60,514 nt of DNA from a virus. The position numbers were made by a program, and so were the translations under genes. The DNA is taken from positions 1 through 60,514 of IMG/VR virus record IMGVR_UViG_3300031951_000164; one strand, 5' to 3'. Of this stretch, positions 38,219-46,122 are shown piece after piece (position 1 is the first letter of the stretch; each line of letters opens with the position of its first letter). Below the pieces are notes generated by a model, which was given only the letters and a program-made list of their open reading frames with translations, was not told where the DNA came from and searched no databases.

Positions 38219-39550
38219 TCAGTTGAATAAATCTTCTAGACTTGATGATACGGAGTAGGCTCCGGGATGATATTTAGTGACTATATCTCTTCCCAGGCGA
38301 GCTTCTAGGTAATTATACCATTCTTTGTCTTCCCACATATTAGCTGAAACCCCATTCCATAAAGGTTTCCAGAGAGGGTGTTCTTGATTCAATCTGCGGC
38401 TCTCTACAAAGTTGAATCGGCAGTCTTCGTACTCTTTAGAACCAAGCTCGAGCATATTCTCTCTAAAATAGCAAACAAGAGAGATACGTTCGGCGCTCGG
38501 GTTCTTGAGTTTGATAGGAGTATTACCATGAATCACTTCATGGTTGTTGATGAGGAGAAGATCTCCTGGTCTAACATCGATCGCAATACGATATTCTGGA
38601 GCAACAAGGTATGCGCCCTCATACTCTCCACCATTAGAAACAACCAGAAGATTAGACAGACCATCGGAAAAGTCTCCTGCGTCAAGATGCGCTGCTGTTC
38701 TGAAATTCTTGTTCACAGTAATAGTCGTGAAGACGGTTTCTGGAACAAGGAACTGTGGATCAAGTTTATCTGCTGCCTTTCGTTGGTTGCTCCAACGCCA
38801 AGGAACAAGGTCTCGGAATCCTTCGTTCAGCCGCTGAAGGAAAGGAAATGACTTTTGAAAGAGATCAAAATAATCACGAGTGTAGGAAGTGGCTCGACCA
38901 TACGGAATGCGAGGATAACGATCATACCACCCAGCGATACCAGAAAAGACTGGCATGGCATACGTTGTAGCAGAGATCATTTCTTTGCTAACGACCCATG
39001 CTTCTGCTTGAGCCTGATCTTTGTTTTTCTTTACAGCATCAACCCATTTGTTGAACTCAAATCCATCTTCACACCCAGTTAGAGTTTCACCAACAGCCTT
39101 GAGTTTGCGCGCCAACCAAACCATACCTCGAGCAGATTCCAATGGCATCTTTCTGTAATGCGCACGAATGTCTTCGATTGGATCAGAACCGAATAGGTTG
39201 TCTTCAGGTTTCATCATATACTGGAGAATGTCCAGATGCTCATCCGAAACCCACTCGCGATTCTGTAACTTTCCTCCCTTCGGTCCAGCAGCCATTCCTC
39301 TGTTCTGACTTTCCCTAGCAGCTAGACGCAACCCTTCATATGCATCATCTTGATGTTGTTTCGTGAAGAAGTTCTTACGAAACTTGAAAATGACTTTGCG
39401 TTCGTCTGCCGTTGAATCAGAATCAAACCCAGAAGGCATGTATGCATCACAGTCTTCTGTGATCAACGTATCATAATTCCTTTCGTCAAGGAACTGACCG
39501 ATGAGGTGTGTTGAATCTATTTTTTTATCCGCAACAATAACTCGCACCAT
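38219..39550 (-). CDS. TET/JBP-type 2OG-Fe(II) dioxygenase with clamp-binding tail
   Basis: A 443-residue protein. The C-terminal half has the 2-oxoglutarate/iron dioxygenase signature: HLD (His288, Asp290), IHGN (His341) and AERISLVCYFR with Arg355, with a double-stranded beta-helix between (GEYEGAYLVAPEYRIAIDVRPGD). The pattern HxDxGxx and the preceding WRWSNQRKAADKLDPQFLVP fit the TET/JBP family that hydroxylates thymine or 5-methylcytosine in DNA. The N-terminal 250 residues are helical, of unknown role. The last residues SSSLEDLFN equal the end of gp43 (SSSLEDLFS), a clamp-binding-type motif. It has its own promoter at 39591 and lies upstream of gene 45. I infer a base hydroxylase tethered to the sliding clamp. 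Confidence 0.82.
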   Translation of the reverse strand: MVRVIVADKKIDSTHLIGQFLDERNYDTLITEDCDAYMPSGFDSDSTADERKVIFKFRKNFFTKQHQDDAYEGLRLAARESQNRGMAAGPKGGKLQNREWVSDEHLDILQYMMKPEDNLFGSDPIEDIRAHYRKMPLESARGMVWLARKLKAVGETLTGCEDGFEFNKWVDAVKKNKDQAQAEAWVVSKEMISATTYAMPVFSGIAGWYDRYPRIPYGRATSYTRDYFDLFQKSFPFLQRLNEGFRDLVPWRWSNQRKAADKLDPQFLVPETVFTTITVNKNFRTAAHLDAGDFSDGLSNLLVVSNGGEYEGAYLVAPEYRIAIDVRPGDLLLINNHEVIHGNTPIKLKNPSAERISLVCYFRENMLELGSKEYEDCRFNFVESRRLNQEHPLWKPLWNGVSANMWEDKEWYNYLEARLGRDIVTKYHPGAYSVSSSLEDLFN

Positions 39551-39590
39551 TTCACTAACTCCTAAGAGAACACATTATTACTTATGCAGT

Positions 39591-39619
39591 ATTGTACGTT
39601 ATTGCGAGATGAATGTAAA
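39591..39619 (-). promoter_or_regulatory. Sigma70-like promoter for the dioxygenase gene
   Basis: Minus strand: TTTACA (39614-39619), 17-bp spacer TTCATCTCGCAATAACG, TACAAT (39591-39596), about 40 bases before the ATG. Confidence 0.7.
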
Positions 39620-39623
39620 TATT

Positions 39624-40283
39624 CTATGGTATTACTGTCGCCCAAGCATCAGCCCAAGACTTGGTTTCTAAAGCTCTAACGAAAGAATAGACTTGAAGAC
39701 GAAGTTCTTCTAAGGAAGATTCGTTGTTAAACGTCTCATCAACTTCAGTTCCGATCCAAGAAAATTCACTTGCATGTACATTAGGATACATCAGAGGCAT
39801 GAGTGCTTTATCTGAATCGCCTTTGTTTTGCGCCAAGGCAACATCATACCATTCTGGTTCTGGTCCTCTCTTCACTCGAATGAGCTTTCCGCCAACAGAC
39901 TTGATCATAGAAATTTCGTTGGGGAAACGAACGTCTGTTATCACATACTTCTTATCGCGATGTAAACTACGAAGAAGAGAATATACCCAAATGTTTTCGC
40001 CAAGAACATTTCTTCCTGCTTCAGTCCCAAACCGTTGGAGAATCAATCTTGGCGTGACATTATACCCAAGATGCCTCGACCAATATGCATCAGGTCGCTC
40101 TCGCCACTCTCTGGACTCTTTAGTCGATCCCTCAAGAAGCTCTCTGTCCCAACTGAATATGATGGAAACTGCATCTTTCAATGTTGAAGCGAAGCTGGCT
40201 TTTTCATAGCCAGCCTCGATCAACATACTACCGACAGTATCTTTACCGCTTCCGGCAAAACCCAAAACACCGACGATATTCAT
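39624..40283 (-). CDS. 1: Deoxynucleoside monophosphate kinase, gp1-like
   Basis: A 219-residue P-loop kinase with GFAGSGKDT at 8-16. FASTLKDAVSIIFSWDREL and the DVRFPNE segment are typical of T4 gp1. In T4 this kinase phosphorylates dTMP, dGMP and 5-hydroxymethyl-dCMP. It lies next to the TET/JBP dioxygenase and a glycosyltransferase, so a role in building modified nucleotides or simply in dNTP supply is possible. The length is near that of T4 gp1 (241). Confidence 0.9.
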   Translation of the reverse strand: MNIVGVLGFAGSGKDTVGSMLIEAGYEKASFASTLKDAVSIIFSWDRELLEGSTKESREWRERPDAYWSRHLGYNVTPRLILQRFGTEAGRNVLGENIWVYSLLRSLHRDKKYVITDVRFPNEISMIKSVGGKLIRVKRGPEPEWYDVALAQNKGDSDKALMPLMYPNVHASEFSWIGTEVDETFNNESSLEELRLQVYSFVRALETKSWADAWATVIP

Positions 40284-40301
40284 GATATAGCCTCCAACGA
40301 C

Positions 40302-41099
40302 TTAGAGAGCGCCAACGTATGCAGCAACTGCCCCCATGTCACCATGGAATGCATACGTTCCGATATGATGCGTTTTCATCCACGGGCAAAGCCAGATCTG
40401 ACCGCCCATGTTTCGCCACCACTGACAGAACATATAGTCTTCTGACAGATAGCGATCGGACTTACCATGATCAATAGCAGTGTCGAAGAACGCATGAATG
40501 TACCGCGAACCGTCGAAGTTTGCTTGACCGACATGGTCTGGCTTGTACCGAAGCTCAGGATATGCTTTCTCAAACTTCTCGAACACTTCGCGCTTGACCA
40601 TCATGAATCCAGTGCCGATTTCAAGAACTTCCAGCGGCTCACCTACGCTGAACTGACCAGTACCAGCAACAGCATTGAACACATAATCGCCAGTTACTTT
40701 CTCAACTTCGCCAGGTTCAATATTAGGATTGCGCTTGATCGCTTCAACCACTGAACCCCACTTGATAGATTTCTTAGGATACGGACCTCCGTTAATCTCT
40801 TTGTCCATAGCAAGAAGAGCGACAACGTCTCGAGGATCAAAGTGGATGTCAGAATCAATAAAAAGGAGATGGCTAAAACCAGAACGAAGGAACTCATCAA
40901 CAAGGTAGTTTCTAGCTCGTGTAATAAGACTTTCGTTAAAGATGAATGAGAATCTGATTTCAATTCCATATTGGGCACACACCGATTGGAGATCGAGGCA
41001 GGATTTGATGTACATCCCGTGAGCCATACCGCCATACATCGGGGTTGCTACGAAAAGCCTCTTCTTCTGCAGATCTTCTACTTTAATTTCTAGTTGCAT
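40302..41099 (-). CDS. GT-A glycosyltransferase-like protein
   Basis: A 265-residue protein with a GT-A fold: RLFVATPMYGGMAHGMY at the nucleotide-sugar site, LLFIDSDIHFD (Asp82-x-Asp84) as the metal-binding DxD, and SEDYMFCQWW (Glu-Asp catalytic pair). The C-terminus is HHIGTYAFHGD. Such proteins are common in cyanophages but their acceptor is unknown. With the dioxygenase and gp1 kinase adjacent, transfer of sugar to a hydroxylated base is a fair hypothesis; glycan modification is the alternative. Confidence 0.75.
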   Translation of the reverse strand: MQLEIKVEDLQKKRLFVATPMYGGMAHGMYIKSCLDLQSVCAQYGIEIRFSFIFNESLITRARNYLVDEFLRSGFSHLLFIDSDIHFDPRDVVALLAMDKEINGGPYPKKSIKWGSVVEAIKRNPNIEPGEVEKVTGDYVFNAVAGTGQFSVGEPLEVLEIGTGFMMVKREVFEKFEKAYPELRYKPDHVGQANFDGSRYIHAFFDTAIDHGKSDRYLSEDYMFCQWWRNMGGQIWLCPWMKTHHIGTYAFHGDMGAVAAYVGAL

Positions 41100-41119
41100 T
41101 TTGGTACTCCATACTGTTT

Positions 41120-41154
41120 GAATAAGAGAATGGGTGGGTCATTGCGACCCACCC
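41120..41154 (-). terminator. Rho-independent terminator after the wHTH gene
   Basis: Minus strand: 9-bp perfect stem GGGTGGGTC/GACCCACCC with loop GCAAT (41132-41154), then ATTCTCTTATT. It ends the wHTH transcript before the glycosyltransferase gene. Positions 41155-41219 hold no gene that I can see. Confidence 0.75.
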
Positions 41155-41219
41155 TCACCTCAAGACTACATCCTGATGCTTTTATTTTTACAGGATATAA
41201 TCTATATAGTCACCTCTTA

Positions 41220-41501
41220 TTACGCAGAAAGAGCCTGCGTATAGAGAGCAGCACGACTGCGAGCAACATGCCGCGAAGCACGATTACGCAGGAATGCGCG
41301 GTTCGGAGTACCCAGACGATAGGCAAAGGTTTCTTCGCCACGGCTGGTCGTTACACGGTTGGTGTAGATGCAGAAACCTTCGTTGCGAAGGCGATACACC
41401 AGATCAGCGACATTGCTGATTTTGAACATGGTACGAGCCTGTTTGGTCGTAACTTGTTCGCCGCGAGACAGATAGCGCAGAAGAGACATACGTGCAGACA
41501 T
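41220..41501 (-). CDS. Winged-helix-type DNA-binding protein, 93 aa
   Basis: Start at 41501 (MSARMSLLRYLSRGEQVTT), with GAGG about eight bases upstream. After the first helix comes a helix-turn-helix (TTKQARTMFKISNVADLVYRL) and a beta wing (GFCIYTNRVTTSRGEETFAYRLG), then a basic tail (FLRNRASRHVARSRAALY). This is the layout of a small winged-helix regulator conserved in T4-like phages. Target unknown. It is bounded by terminators on both sides (41531 and 41120), so it forms its own transcription unit, though I see no clear promoter. Confidence 0.72.
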   Translation of the reverse strand: MSARMSLLRYLSRGEQVTTKQARTMFKISNVADLVYRLRNEGFCIYTNRVTTSRGEETFAYRLGTPNRAFLRNRASRHVARSRAALYTQALSA

Positions 41502-41530
41502 AGTTTTCACCTCAATCAATTGCCCGCATT

Positions 41531-41574
41531 AAACAAAAGGAAGGGAGTTCGCCATGCGGGCGCAACCAACTCCC
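41531..41574 (-). terminator. Rho-independent terminator after the MoxR-type gene
   Basis: Minus strand: stem GGGAGTT/AACTCCC (ends at 41574 and 41543) with a partly paired interior (GCGCC/GGCG), then TTCCTTTTGTTT (41531-41542). Confidence 0.7.
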
Positions 41575-41582
41575 CTCATAGA

Positions 41583-42752
41583 TTATTCTTGTTCGGCAGA
41601 AGCAGGCTCAGCATCACCGATAGAGACGTTGGCGTTTTCGTCCAGCTTCTCATACAGATCAAAGAACGCAGCCTTGGTATCCGAATCGAAACGATTCAGC
41701 GCCAGAGTGATTGCTTTCTTCTTGTTCTTGAAGATAGCATATGCTTCGGCGATACGAACCAGACGACGAGTCGAAACAATCTCATCGACCGCACCCTCTT
41801 CGAACGAACGACGAATCACCTCAGCCCAGTTTACCAGCTTGGAAGCGAAGTCGTCATCCTTGATTCCGAGGGAGTTGAAGTTGTTGAGCAGAATGCTCTC
41901 TTCTACTTTTGCCTTGGGATACTCTTGCTCTACCGTGATAGCGAAACGGTCAAGGAATGCTTCGTTCAGAACGTTGGCGCCAATGAACCGACCGTCATCG
42001 CTCCCCTTGCCTTTCGTGTTAGCAGTAGCCATGATATTGAAACCACGAGCGGGATGAATCACCTCACCAGTCTTCTTGTCGAAATACGGTTTGCCTTCGA
42101 GGATAGGCTGAAGGCACAGAAGACGCTCAGAACCATAATCAGTTTCGTCCATCAGAAGTACTGCACCACGACGCATTGCTACAAGCACCGGACCTTCGCG
42201 ACGGACCGTGTTACCGTCAATGAGTTCATAAGAACCGATAAGATCGGTTTCGTCGGTCTCCTTGGTAATGTTAACACGAATCAGTTCGCGACCGAGGTTG
42301 GCGCAGACTTGTTCGATCATCAGCGTCTTGCCGTTGCCAGACAGACCCGTAACATACACAGGATAGAAGACTTTGGAAGAAATGATCTTCTTGAGGTCAG
42401 AGTAGAAACCGAAAGGAACATAGATCGGATTCTTATCGGGAACGAACGAATCGGTAACAGTAGCAGCGCGGCGAGTGGACATTTGAATCACAGGAGCAGC
42501 CATGGCAACTTCAGATACAGCCTCAGGCTCAGGTTGAGTTTGATGGGAAACGACAGGAGCAGAACCAATATAGTACATTCCGCGATCGGCGCGGTTCTCG
42601 GGCTTGAACAAAAAGCCTGGATTCGGGTAACCATTCTTGCTGGCAAATTTGGCAATATCGCATCCGCGAAGAGCAGCCGTATTCGGGAAAGCATCACGCA
42701 GTCGCTCAAGAAACATTTCTTTGGCGCCGTCGTTAGAGAAGGTCTTCATCAT
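41583..42752 (-). CDS. cobS: MoxR/CobS-like AAA+ ATPase
   Basis: Start at 42752 (MMKTFSNDGAKEM), with GGAG five bases upstream. A 389-residue AAA+ protein: Walker A GLSGNGKT (136-143), Walker B AVLLMDETD (about 197-205), sensor region NIMATANTKGKGSDDG and arginine-containing STRRLVRIAEAY. The family is MoxR/CobS; CobS is the ATPase subunit of the aerobic cobaltochelatase. The next gene is a VWA-domain CobT-like protein, the usual partner. Since the phage uses a B12-dependent NrdJ, a role in cobalamin supply is attractive, but a MoxR-type protein chaperone role is also possible. Confidence 0.8.
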   Translation of the reverse strand: MMKTFSNDGAKEMFLERLRDAFPNTAALRGCDIAKFASKNGYPNPGFLFKPENRADRGMYYIGSAPVVSHQTQPEPEAVSEVAMAAPVIQMSTRRAATVTDSFVPDKNPIYVPFGFYSDLKKIISSKVFYPVYVTGLSGNGKTLMIEQVCANLGRELIRVNITKETDETDLIGSYELIDGNTVRREGPVLVAMRRGAVLLMDETDYGSERLLCLQPILEGKPYFDKKTGEVIHPARGFNIMATANTKGKGSDDGRFIGANVLNEAFLDRFAITVEQEYPKAKVEESILLNNFNSLGIKDDDFASKLVNWAEVIRRSFEEGAVDEIVSTRRLVRIAEAYAIFKNKKKAITLALNRFDSDTKAAFFDLYEKLDENANVSIGDAEPASAEQE

Positions 42753-42793
42753 GTAGTCTCCGTAGAGGTAAGTTTCAATCAATCAACACAATC

Positions 42794-42822
42794 ATTATAC
42801 GCTGGTTCAACTTGAAAGTAAA
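42794..42822 (-). promoter_or_regulatory. Early sigma70-like promoter
   Basis: Minus strand: TTTACT (42817-42822), 17-bp spacer TTCAAGTTGAACCAGCG, TATAAT (42794-42799). It drives the MoxR/CobS-type gene and contains the inverted repeat TTCAAGTTGAA. Confidence 0.78.
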
Positions 42823-42830
42823 GTGAATTT

Positions 42831-45146
42831 TCAAGCTGCCACCTGCTTAGCAAATTTCGCGAGAATGGCGCGGGAAGCGTGCTTATTGGTTTGCGACTTA
42901 GCGAACTTCTTAGCCATCTTAGAAGCATTTTCATCTTTGTCAATATGAAGACCACCAGCCCTCTTACCGAAGGCAACGTTCACGAAGTAATAAGAGTCAT
43001 ACCCCATGGACGGCATCTCAACAAATCCATCGTTGCGGAACCGAGAGCTTGCTCTTGAATATGCATCCCTATCAACGCAGCCAGAGAGATCGCGATTAGA
43101 GTTGCACAGATAAAATCCAATATGCTGCACCCCAGTCGCTTTCTTAACCAGCTCGGTCAGCAGAGTTTGCATTGGGAGTTCGCCTTTTCGATAGACTACT
43201 TTTTCGTTGCTCTTCTTTTCGCGAATGATGATTTTAGTTCCTGGTTGATGGGTCTCATACGGTCTTTCGAGATATGCAGATTGGTCGCCTGCGCCGTCGC
43301 TAACATACACAACATTGACGATATCGCTGTGATACTTGGCGCGAAACTCTTCGATCATCTTCAGTGAGCAAACGGTCGCCTCCATGAACGGAGTGGAGTT
43401 CATATCAAACCCACCATACAGTTTGTTGAAAGAAATTGAAGCATACTTCTTGATAGAAGGACTCCAGCCAGTTCCGCGATAGTAGTAATCGCCGCCGATA
43501 TATTTGCTCGCGATAAGAAGCATCTCGAATGCTTTTTTGTATTCGCGAACATTCATTTTGGATGTAATCAGTTCCTTCAGATGGAAGTGTTTGGTCTCAG
43601 CGAATTGCAGAGTTTGCCCCTGTACGGAATTGAACTTCTTCGCTGCGGTGAAGAATCGCTGGTATCCGCGAGAAGCTGAGTTGCAGAATCCGTAGACTTC
43701 AAACGGAATGTTAACAGCTTTGCAGAATGCAGTCAGAAGAAGGATCTGTTCCATGCTGGATTCAAAGTTCACCGTCATTGAACCAGACATGTCAAGATAC
43801 AGAACCATGCCGTGCGACTTACCCTTCTCGGTCGTCGTGACTTTACGGAAGATATCGTTGGTCATTTGAAACCGATGCAGCTTGCGAGTGTCCAGTTCAC
43901 CAGTGCGTGACACTCGCTCGCGGGCGTATTGGCTCGCGTTTTTGTACATCTCGAAGCTCTTGATAAGAAGAGAGATGTAAGATTTGTTTCTTGCATTGAA
44001 GTCTTGAACCATATCCTTCCCGAGCGATTCGATCGTGGTAATCTCTGGCATAACATTCTTATCGCTAAAACGACGAACGTCTTTATTGAACGAAACCAGA
44101 CTATCTCTCATCGCCTCGGAGAAATCGGAATAGGTTTCGGCGAAAGGCAGCACAATGTTTTTCATGATGGGATCAGGGAGATCGACATGAAAGATCTTGC
44201 TGTTCTTGTCTTCGATCAGTTCCTTCTCCCGCTCGCGGAAGATTTGATCGGTAACAGAATTGACTTCTTCTTGATCGCCATCGCCTTGCTGTTCGCGTTT
44301 GTTTTCGAGGATCTCTTTGATTTTCTCAGAGATTTCTTCGGAAGTAGGCTCGGTCGACTCGCCTTCGTCGGAATCAACATCGTCGTTGTAGTCGTCGCTG
44401 GATTCCATTCGGTCATATTGACCATCTTCATCGACTTCGTCACCTTCGCCCTCAGCTTCCATAGGAATGGACTGAGCCTCTTCTTCGATATCGTCGGAAC
44501 CGTCTTCGTTGAGGAAGTCCTCGAGACCATCAAGAACTTCTTTCAGATCATCCATGTTGTTGATCTTATCCTGTTCGTTGTTCTTGACATAATCGAACAG
44601 CTCTTGGCTAATGGTTACAGCATCAGCCCAATCGGTGATATTTTCAATTCGGTCGACCAGCTTCTGCTCTTCGGCAGTGAACTTGACGCCGAGCATCGAG
44701 CCAACCTTGAAGTGCAGGTTGATGCGGTCAACAAGGTTCAGGTGTTCGATAACTTCGCGGCGAGTGTTGATGCCGAAGAAGTCGCGGCGCATCAGTTCAG
44801 AATATGCAAGATAGAAGGAGCGGCGAAGACCAGGATACTTGTTCTTCTGCAGCTTCTCGATCCGCGCATCTTCGATGACGTTGAGCGTCGGCTTGAACTT
44901 GGGGTGCGCGTTGACAGTAACAGCGTCATGCCAACCTTCGGCGGGAGTATAAAGAGCATGACCCGTTTCGTGACCCATCAACAGATCGTACAGCGAACCG
45001 TCCATGTCTTGCCAGACGGGGCAGGTCAGAGTTCGGTTTTTGAGGTCGAACGACGCAGTCTGCGCTGCGGTTGAGTGAACGACATGAATATTCTCTTGAG
45101 AGAGAAGGCGAGCGAGAATCGACTTGGACTGTTTCAGGTCATGCAT
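42831..45146 (-). CDS. CobT-like VWA protein with HExxH motif
   Basis: Start at 45146 (MHDLKQSKSILARL), with GGAGA upstream. The 771-residue protein has an N-terminal HETGHALYTP zincin-like motif (His59, Glu60, His63), a long acidic linker (about 215-290, many D/E), and a C-terminal von Willebrand A domain with MIDAS residues DMSGSM (452-457). This layout matches CobT/VWA partners of MoxR ATPases in cobaltochelatase-like complexes. It is encoded just before the MoxR/CobS-like gene and has its own promoter at 45173. The chelatase role is an inference; the peptidase motif is unusual and may point to a protease or chaperone function. Confidence 0.78.
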   Translation of the reverse strand: MHDLKQSKSILARLLSQENIHVVHSTAAQTASFDLKNRTLTCPVWQDMDGSLYDLLMGHETGHALYTPAEGWHDAVTVNAHPKFKPTLNVIEDARIEKLQKNKYPGLRRSFYLAYSELMRRDFFGINTRREVIEHLNLVDRINLHFKVGSMLGVKFTAEEQKLVDRIENITDWADAVTISQELFDYVKNNEQDKINNMDDLKEVLDGLEDFLNEDGSDDIEEEAQSIPMEAEGEGDEVDEDGQYDRMESSDDYNDDVDSDEGESTEPTSEEISEKIKEILENKREQQGDGDQEEVNSVTDQIFREREKELIEDKNSKIFHVDLPDPIMKNIVLPFAETYSDFSEAMRDSLVSFNKDVRRFSDKNVMPEITTIESLGKDMVQDFNARNKSYISLLIKSFEMYKNASQYARERVSRTGELDTRKLHRFQMTNDIFRKVTTTEKGKSHGMVLYLDMSGSMTVNFESSMEQILLLTAFCKAVNIPFEVYGFCNSASRGYQRFFTAAKKFNSVQGQTLQFAETKHFHLKELITSKMNVREYKKAFEMLLIASKYIGGDYYYRGTGWSPSIKKYASISFNKLYGGFDMNSTPFMEATVCSLKMIEEFRAKYHSDIVNVVYVSDGAGDQSAYLERPYETHQPGTKIIIREKKSNEKVVYRKGELPMQTLLTELVKKATGVQHIGFYLCNSNRDLSGCVDRDAYSRASSRFRNDGFVEMPSMGYDSYYFVNVAFGKRAGGLHIDKDENASKMAKKFAKSQTNKHASRAILAKFAKQVAA

Positions 45147-45172
45147 CACGAAGGTCTCCAGTTGATGCAGTC

Positions 45173-45201
45173 ATTATATAGGGTCTGAACTTGAAAGTAA
45201 A
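45173..45201 (-). promoter_or_regulatory. Early sigma70-like promoter
   Basis: Minus strand: TTTACT (45196-45201), 17-bp spacer TTCAAGTTCAGACCCTA, TATAAT (45173-45178). Drives the CobT-like gene. Confidence 0.8.
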
Positions 45202-45209
45202 GTGAAAAT

Positions 45210-45527
45210 TCAAAAGAGAACTCGATCCCAGACATCCATAAGACTTTTGTGGAATTGTGCAGTTTCAAATTTGGATAGGTTGATACATTTGAATTGAACG
45301 TATTGGTCGATGTACATGTCTCTTATCTTAGATAAGATCTTAAACGATTCAGGAGAGAATCCTTGTTTACTCGAATCAGCCTGATACGTCAGAAGCTCTT
45401 TAAAAAAGATAAGACTATCTTTCTCTGGACCCCACATTGATCGAATTCCAGCGGCAGCGCGTGGGTAGTCCGCCTGAAGCTGGTATATCAGCTCTTCTGC
45501 TTCAGGCGGAACCTTCATTATGAACAT
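45210..45527 (-). CDS. Hypothetical protein, 105 aa
   Basis: A 105-residue helical protein (MFIMKVPPEAEELIYQLQ, ILSKIRDMYIDQYVQF, ETAQFHKSLMDVWDRVLF) with no recognised domain. No strong ribosome site is visible; the start could be the ATG at 45527 or at 45518 (MKVPPE). It is the last gene of a run of tiny genes (45533-46735). Function unknown. Confidence 0.55.
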   Translation of the reverse strand: MFIMKVPPEAEELIYQLQADYPRAAAGIRSMWGPEKDSLIFFKELLTYQADSSKQGFSPESFKILSKIRDMYIDQYVQFKCINLSKFETAQFHKSLMDVWDRVLF

Positions 45528-45532
45528 GACTT

Positions 45533-45640
45533 TTACCAGACAAACCTAAAAATGCACACGGAAAATCCAACAAGGAATCCTACTGCGAAAGGAGCAGAAT
45601 AGAGGTCGAATGCTTCGTTGAAACGATCAAGGTTGCTCAT
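45533..45640 (-). CDS. Very small membrane protein, 35 aa
   Basis: A 35-codon frame starting MSNLDRFNEAFDLYS with one hydrophobic helix (about 18-33, VGFLVGFSVCIF). The ATG has GGGA upstream and lies one base after the TGA of the zinc-finger gene. A longer frame from 45775 starts within that gene and is unlikely. It is one of three tiny membrane or zinc proteins in a row. Function unknown. Confidence 0.55.
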   Translation of the reverse strand: MSNLDRFNEAFDLYSAPFAVGFLVGFSVCIFRFVW

Positions 45641-45641
45641 T

Positions 45642-45830
45642 TCAGTTCCCGTTGTATTTGCCAGTGCCGTAACACATATAACAAGTATATAGATGACCTG
45701 ATTCTTCTTCGACTCCGTGGTCTCCCCAGCCGCCACAGCTGGTGCACTTATCCAATGCTTCGTGTTGAGATTCAAAGCACCACTCCAGCCAAGACGTAAC
45801 TGCTTCGATTCGACGATTGTATGCGTACAT
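45642..45830 (-). CDS. Small zinc-finger protein (DnaJ-type cysteine repeats), 62 aa
   Basis: Two CxxCxGxG-like repeats (CTSCGGWGDHG and CYMCYGTGKY) form a DnaJ-type zinc finger in the C-terminal half, after a helix (MYAYNRRIEAVTSWLEW). Such mini proteins bind zinc and often unfolded protein or nucleic acid. The ATG overlaps the preceding membrane gene's TAA (TAATG). It may regulate a host chaperone or transcription factor, but this is a guess. Confidence 0.68.
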   Translation of the reverse strand: MYAYNRRIEAVTSWLEWCFESQHEALDKCTSCGGWGDHGVEEESGHLYTCYMCYGTGKYNGN

Positions 45831-45940
45831 TAGTTCATCCCAAAAACAAAAAACGCAACTGATGATGCCAATAACATAGAGAGTGTTACATATCCCAAAA
45901 TAGAGAACATGAAATGTCTCATATCATCGCTGCGCTTCAC
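45830..45940 (-). CDS. Very small membrane protein, 36 aa, GTG start
   Basis: A 36-codon frame with a GTG start at 45940 and a near-perfect AGGAGG four bases upstream. It reads MKRSDDMRHFMFSILGYV, then a membrane helix (MFSILGYVTLSMLLASSVAF, about 11-30) and FFVFGMN. Its 5' end overlaps the TGA of the 61-aa gene and its TAA overlaps the next ATG, so coding is well supported. Function unknown. Confidence 0.62.
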   Translation of the reverse strand: MKRSDDMRHFMFSILGYVTLSMLLASSVAFFVFGMN

Positions 45941-46122
45941 ATAGCCTCCTGGGCTTTCACCAACCACTCGCGGAGACGAACCCAGCGAGCTTTCTTCCCA
46001 TCGGAAAGAGTCTTGCGAGTCAGCACCACATCGACACGAGCAATCGCGTCTGAGTGAACCACCGCACCAGATTCGACCAGAGCCTTGATTTCCTTAGCAC
46101 TAGCAAGATTCAAATTACTCAT
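45937..46122 (-). CDS. Hypothetical protein, 61 aa
   Basis: A 61-residue protein beginning MSNLNLASAKEIKALVESG and ending WVRLREWLVKAQEAM. The pattern of helix, strand (VVHSDAIARVDVVLTRK) and basic helix suggests a small nucleic-acid-binding or regulatory protein. It overlaps both neighbours by a few bases. Not recognised. Confidence 0.6.
   Translation of the reverse strand: MSNLNLASAKEIKALVESGAVVHSDAIARVDVVLTRKTLSDGKKARWVRLREWLVKAQEAM

Noticed and set aside
41094-42815. Open frame of 573 codons on the plus strand
   Set aside because: It is antisense to the glycosyltransferase, wHTH and MoxR/CobS-like genes, all with clear motifs and ribosome sites. It carries no recognised domain, runs through two terminator hairpins, and its composition is that of a reversed coding strand.
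43929-45074. Open frame of 381 codons on the plus strand
   Set aside because: Antisense to the CobT-like VWA protein, whose motifs (HETGH, DMSGSM) are clear. Long stop-free antisense frames arise here from codon bias. No ribosome site or family match.
45533-45775. Longer 80-codon start for the 35-aa membrane gene
   Set aside because: The first 45 codons overlap the zinc-finger gene in another phase and have no ribosome site; the internal ATG at 45640 has GGGA upstream.
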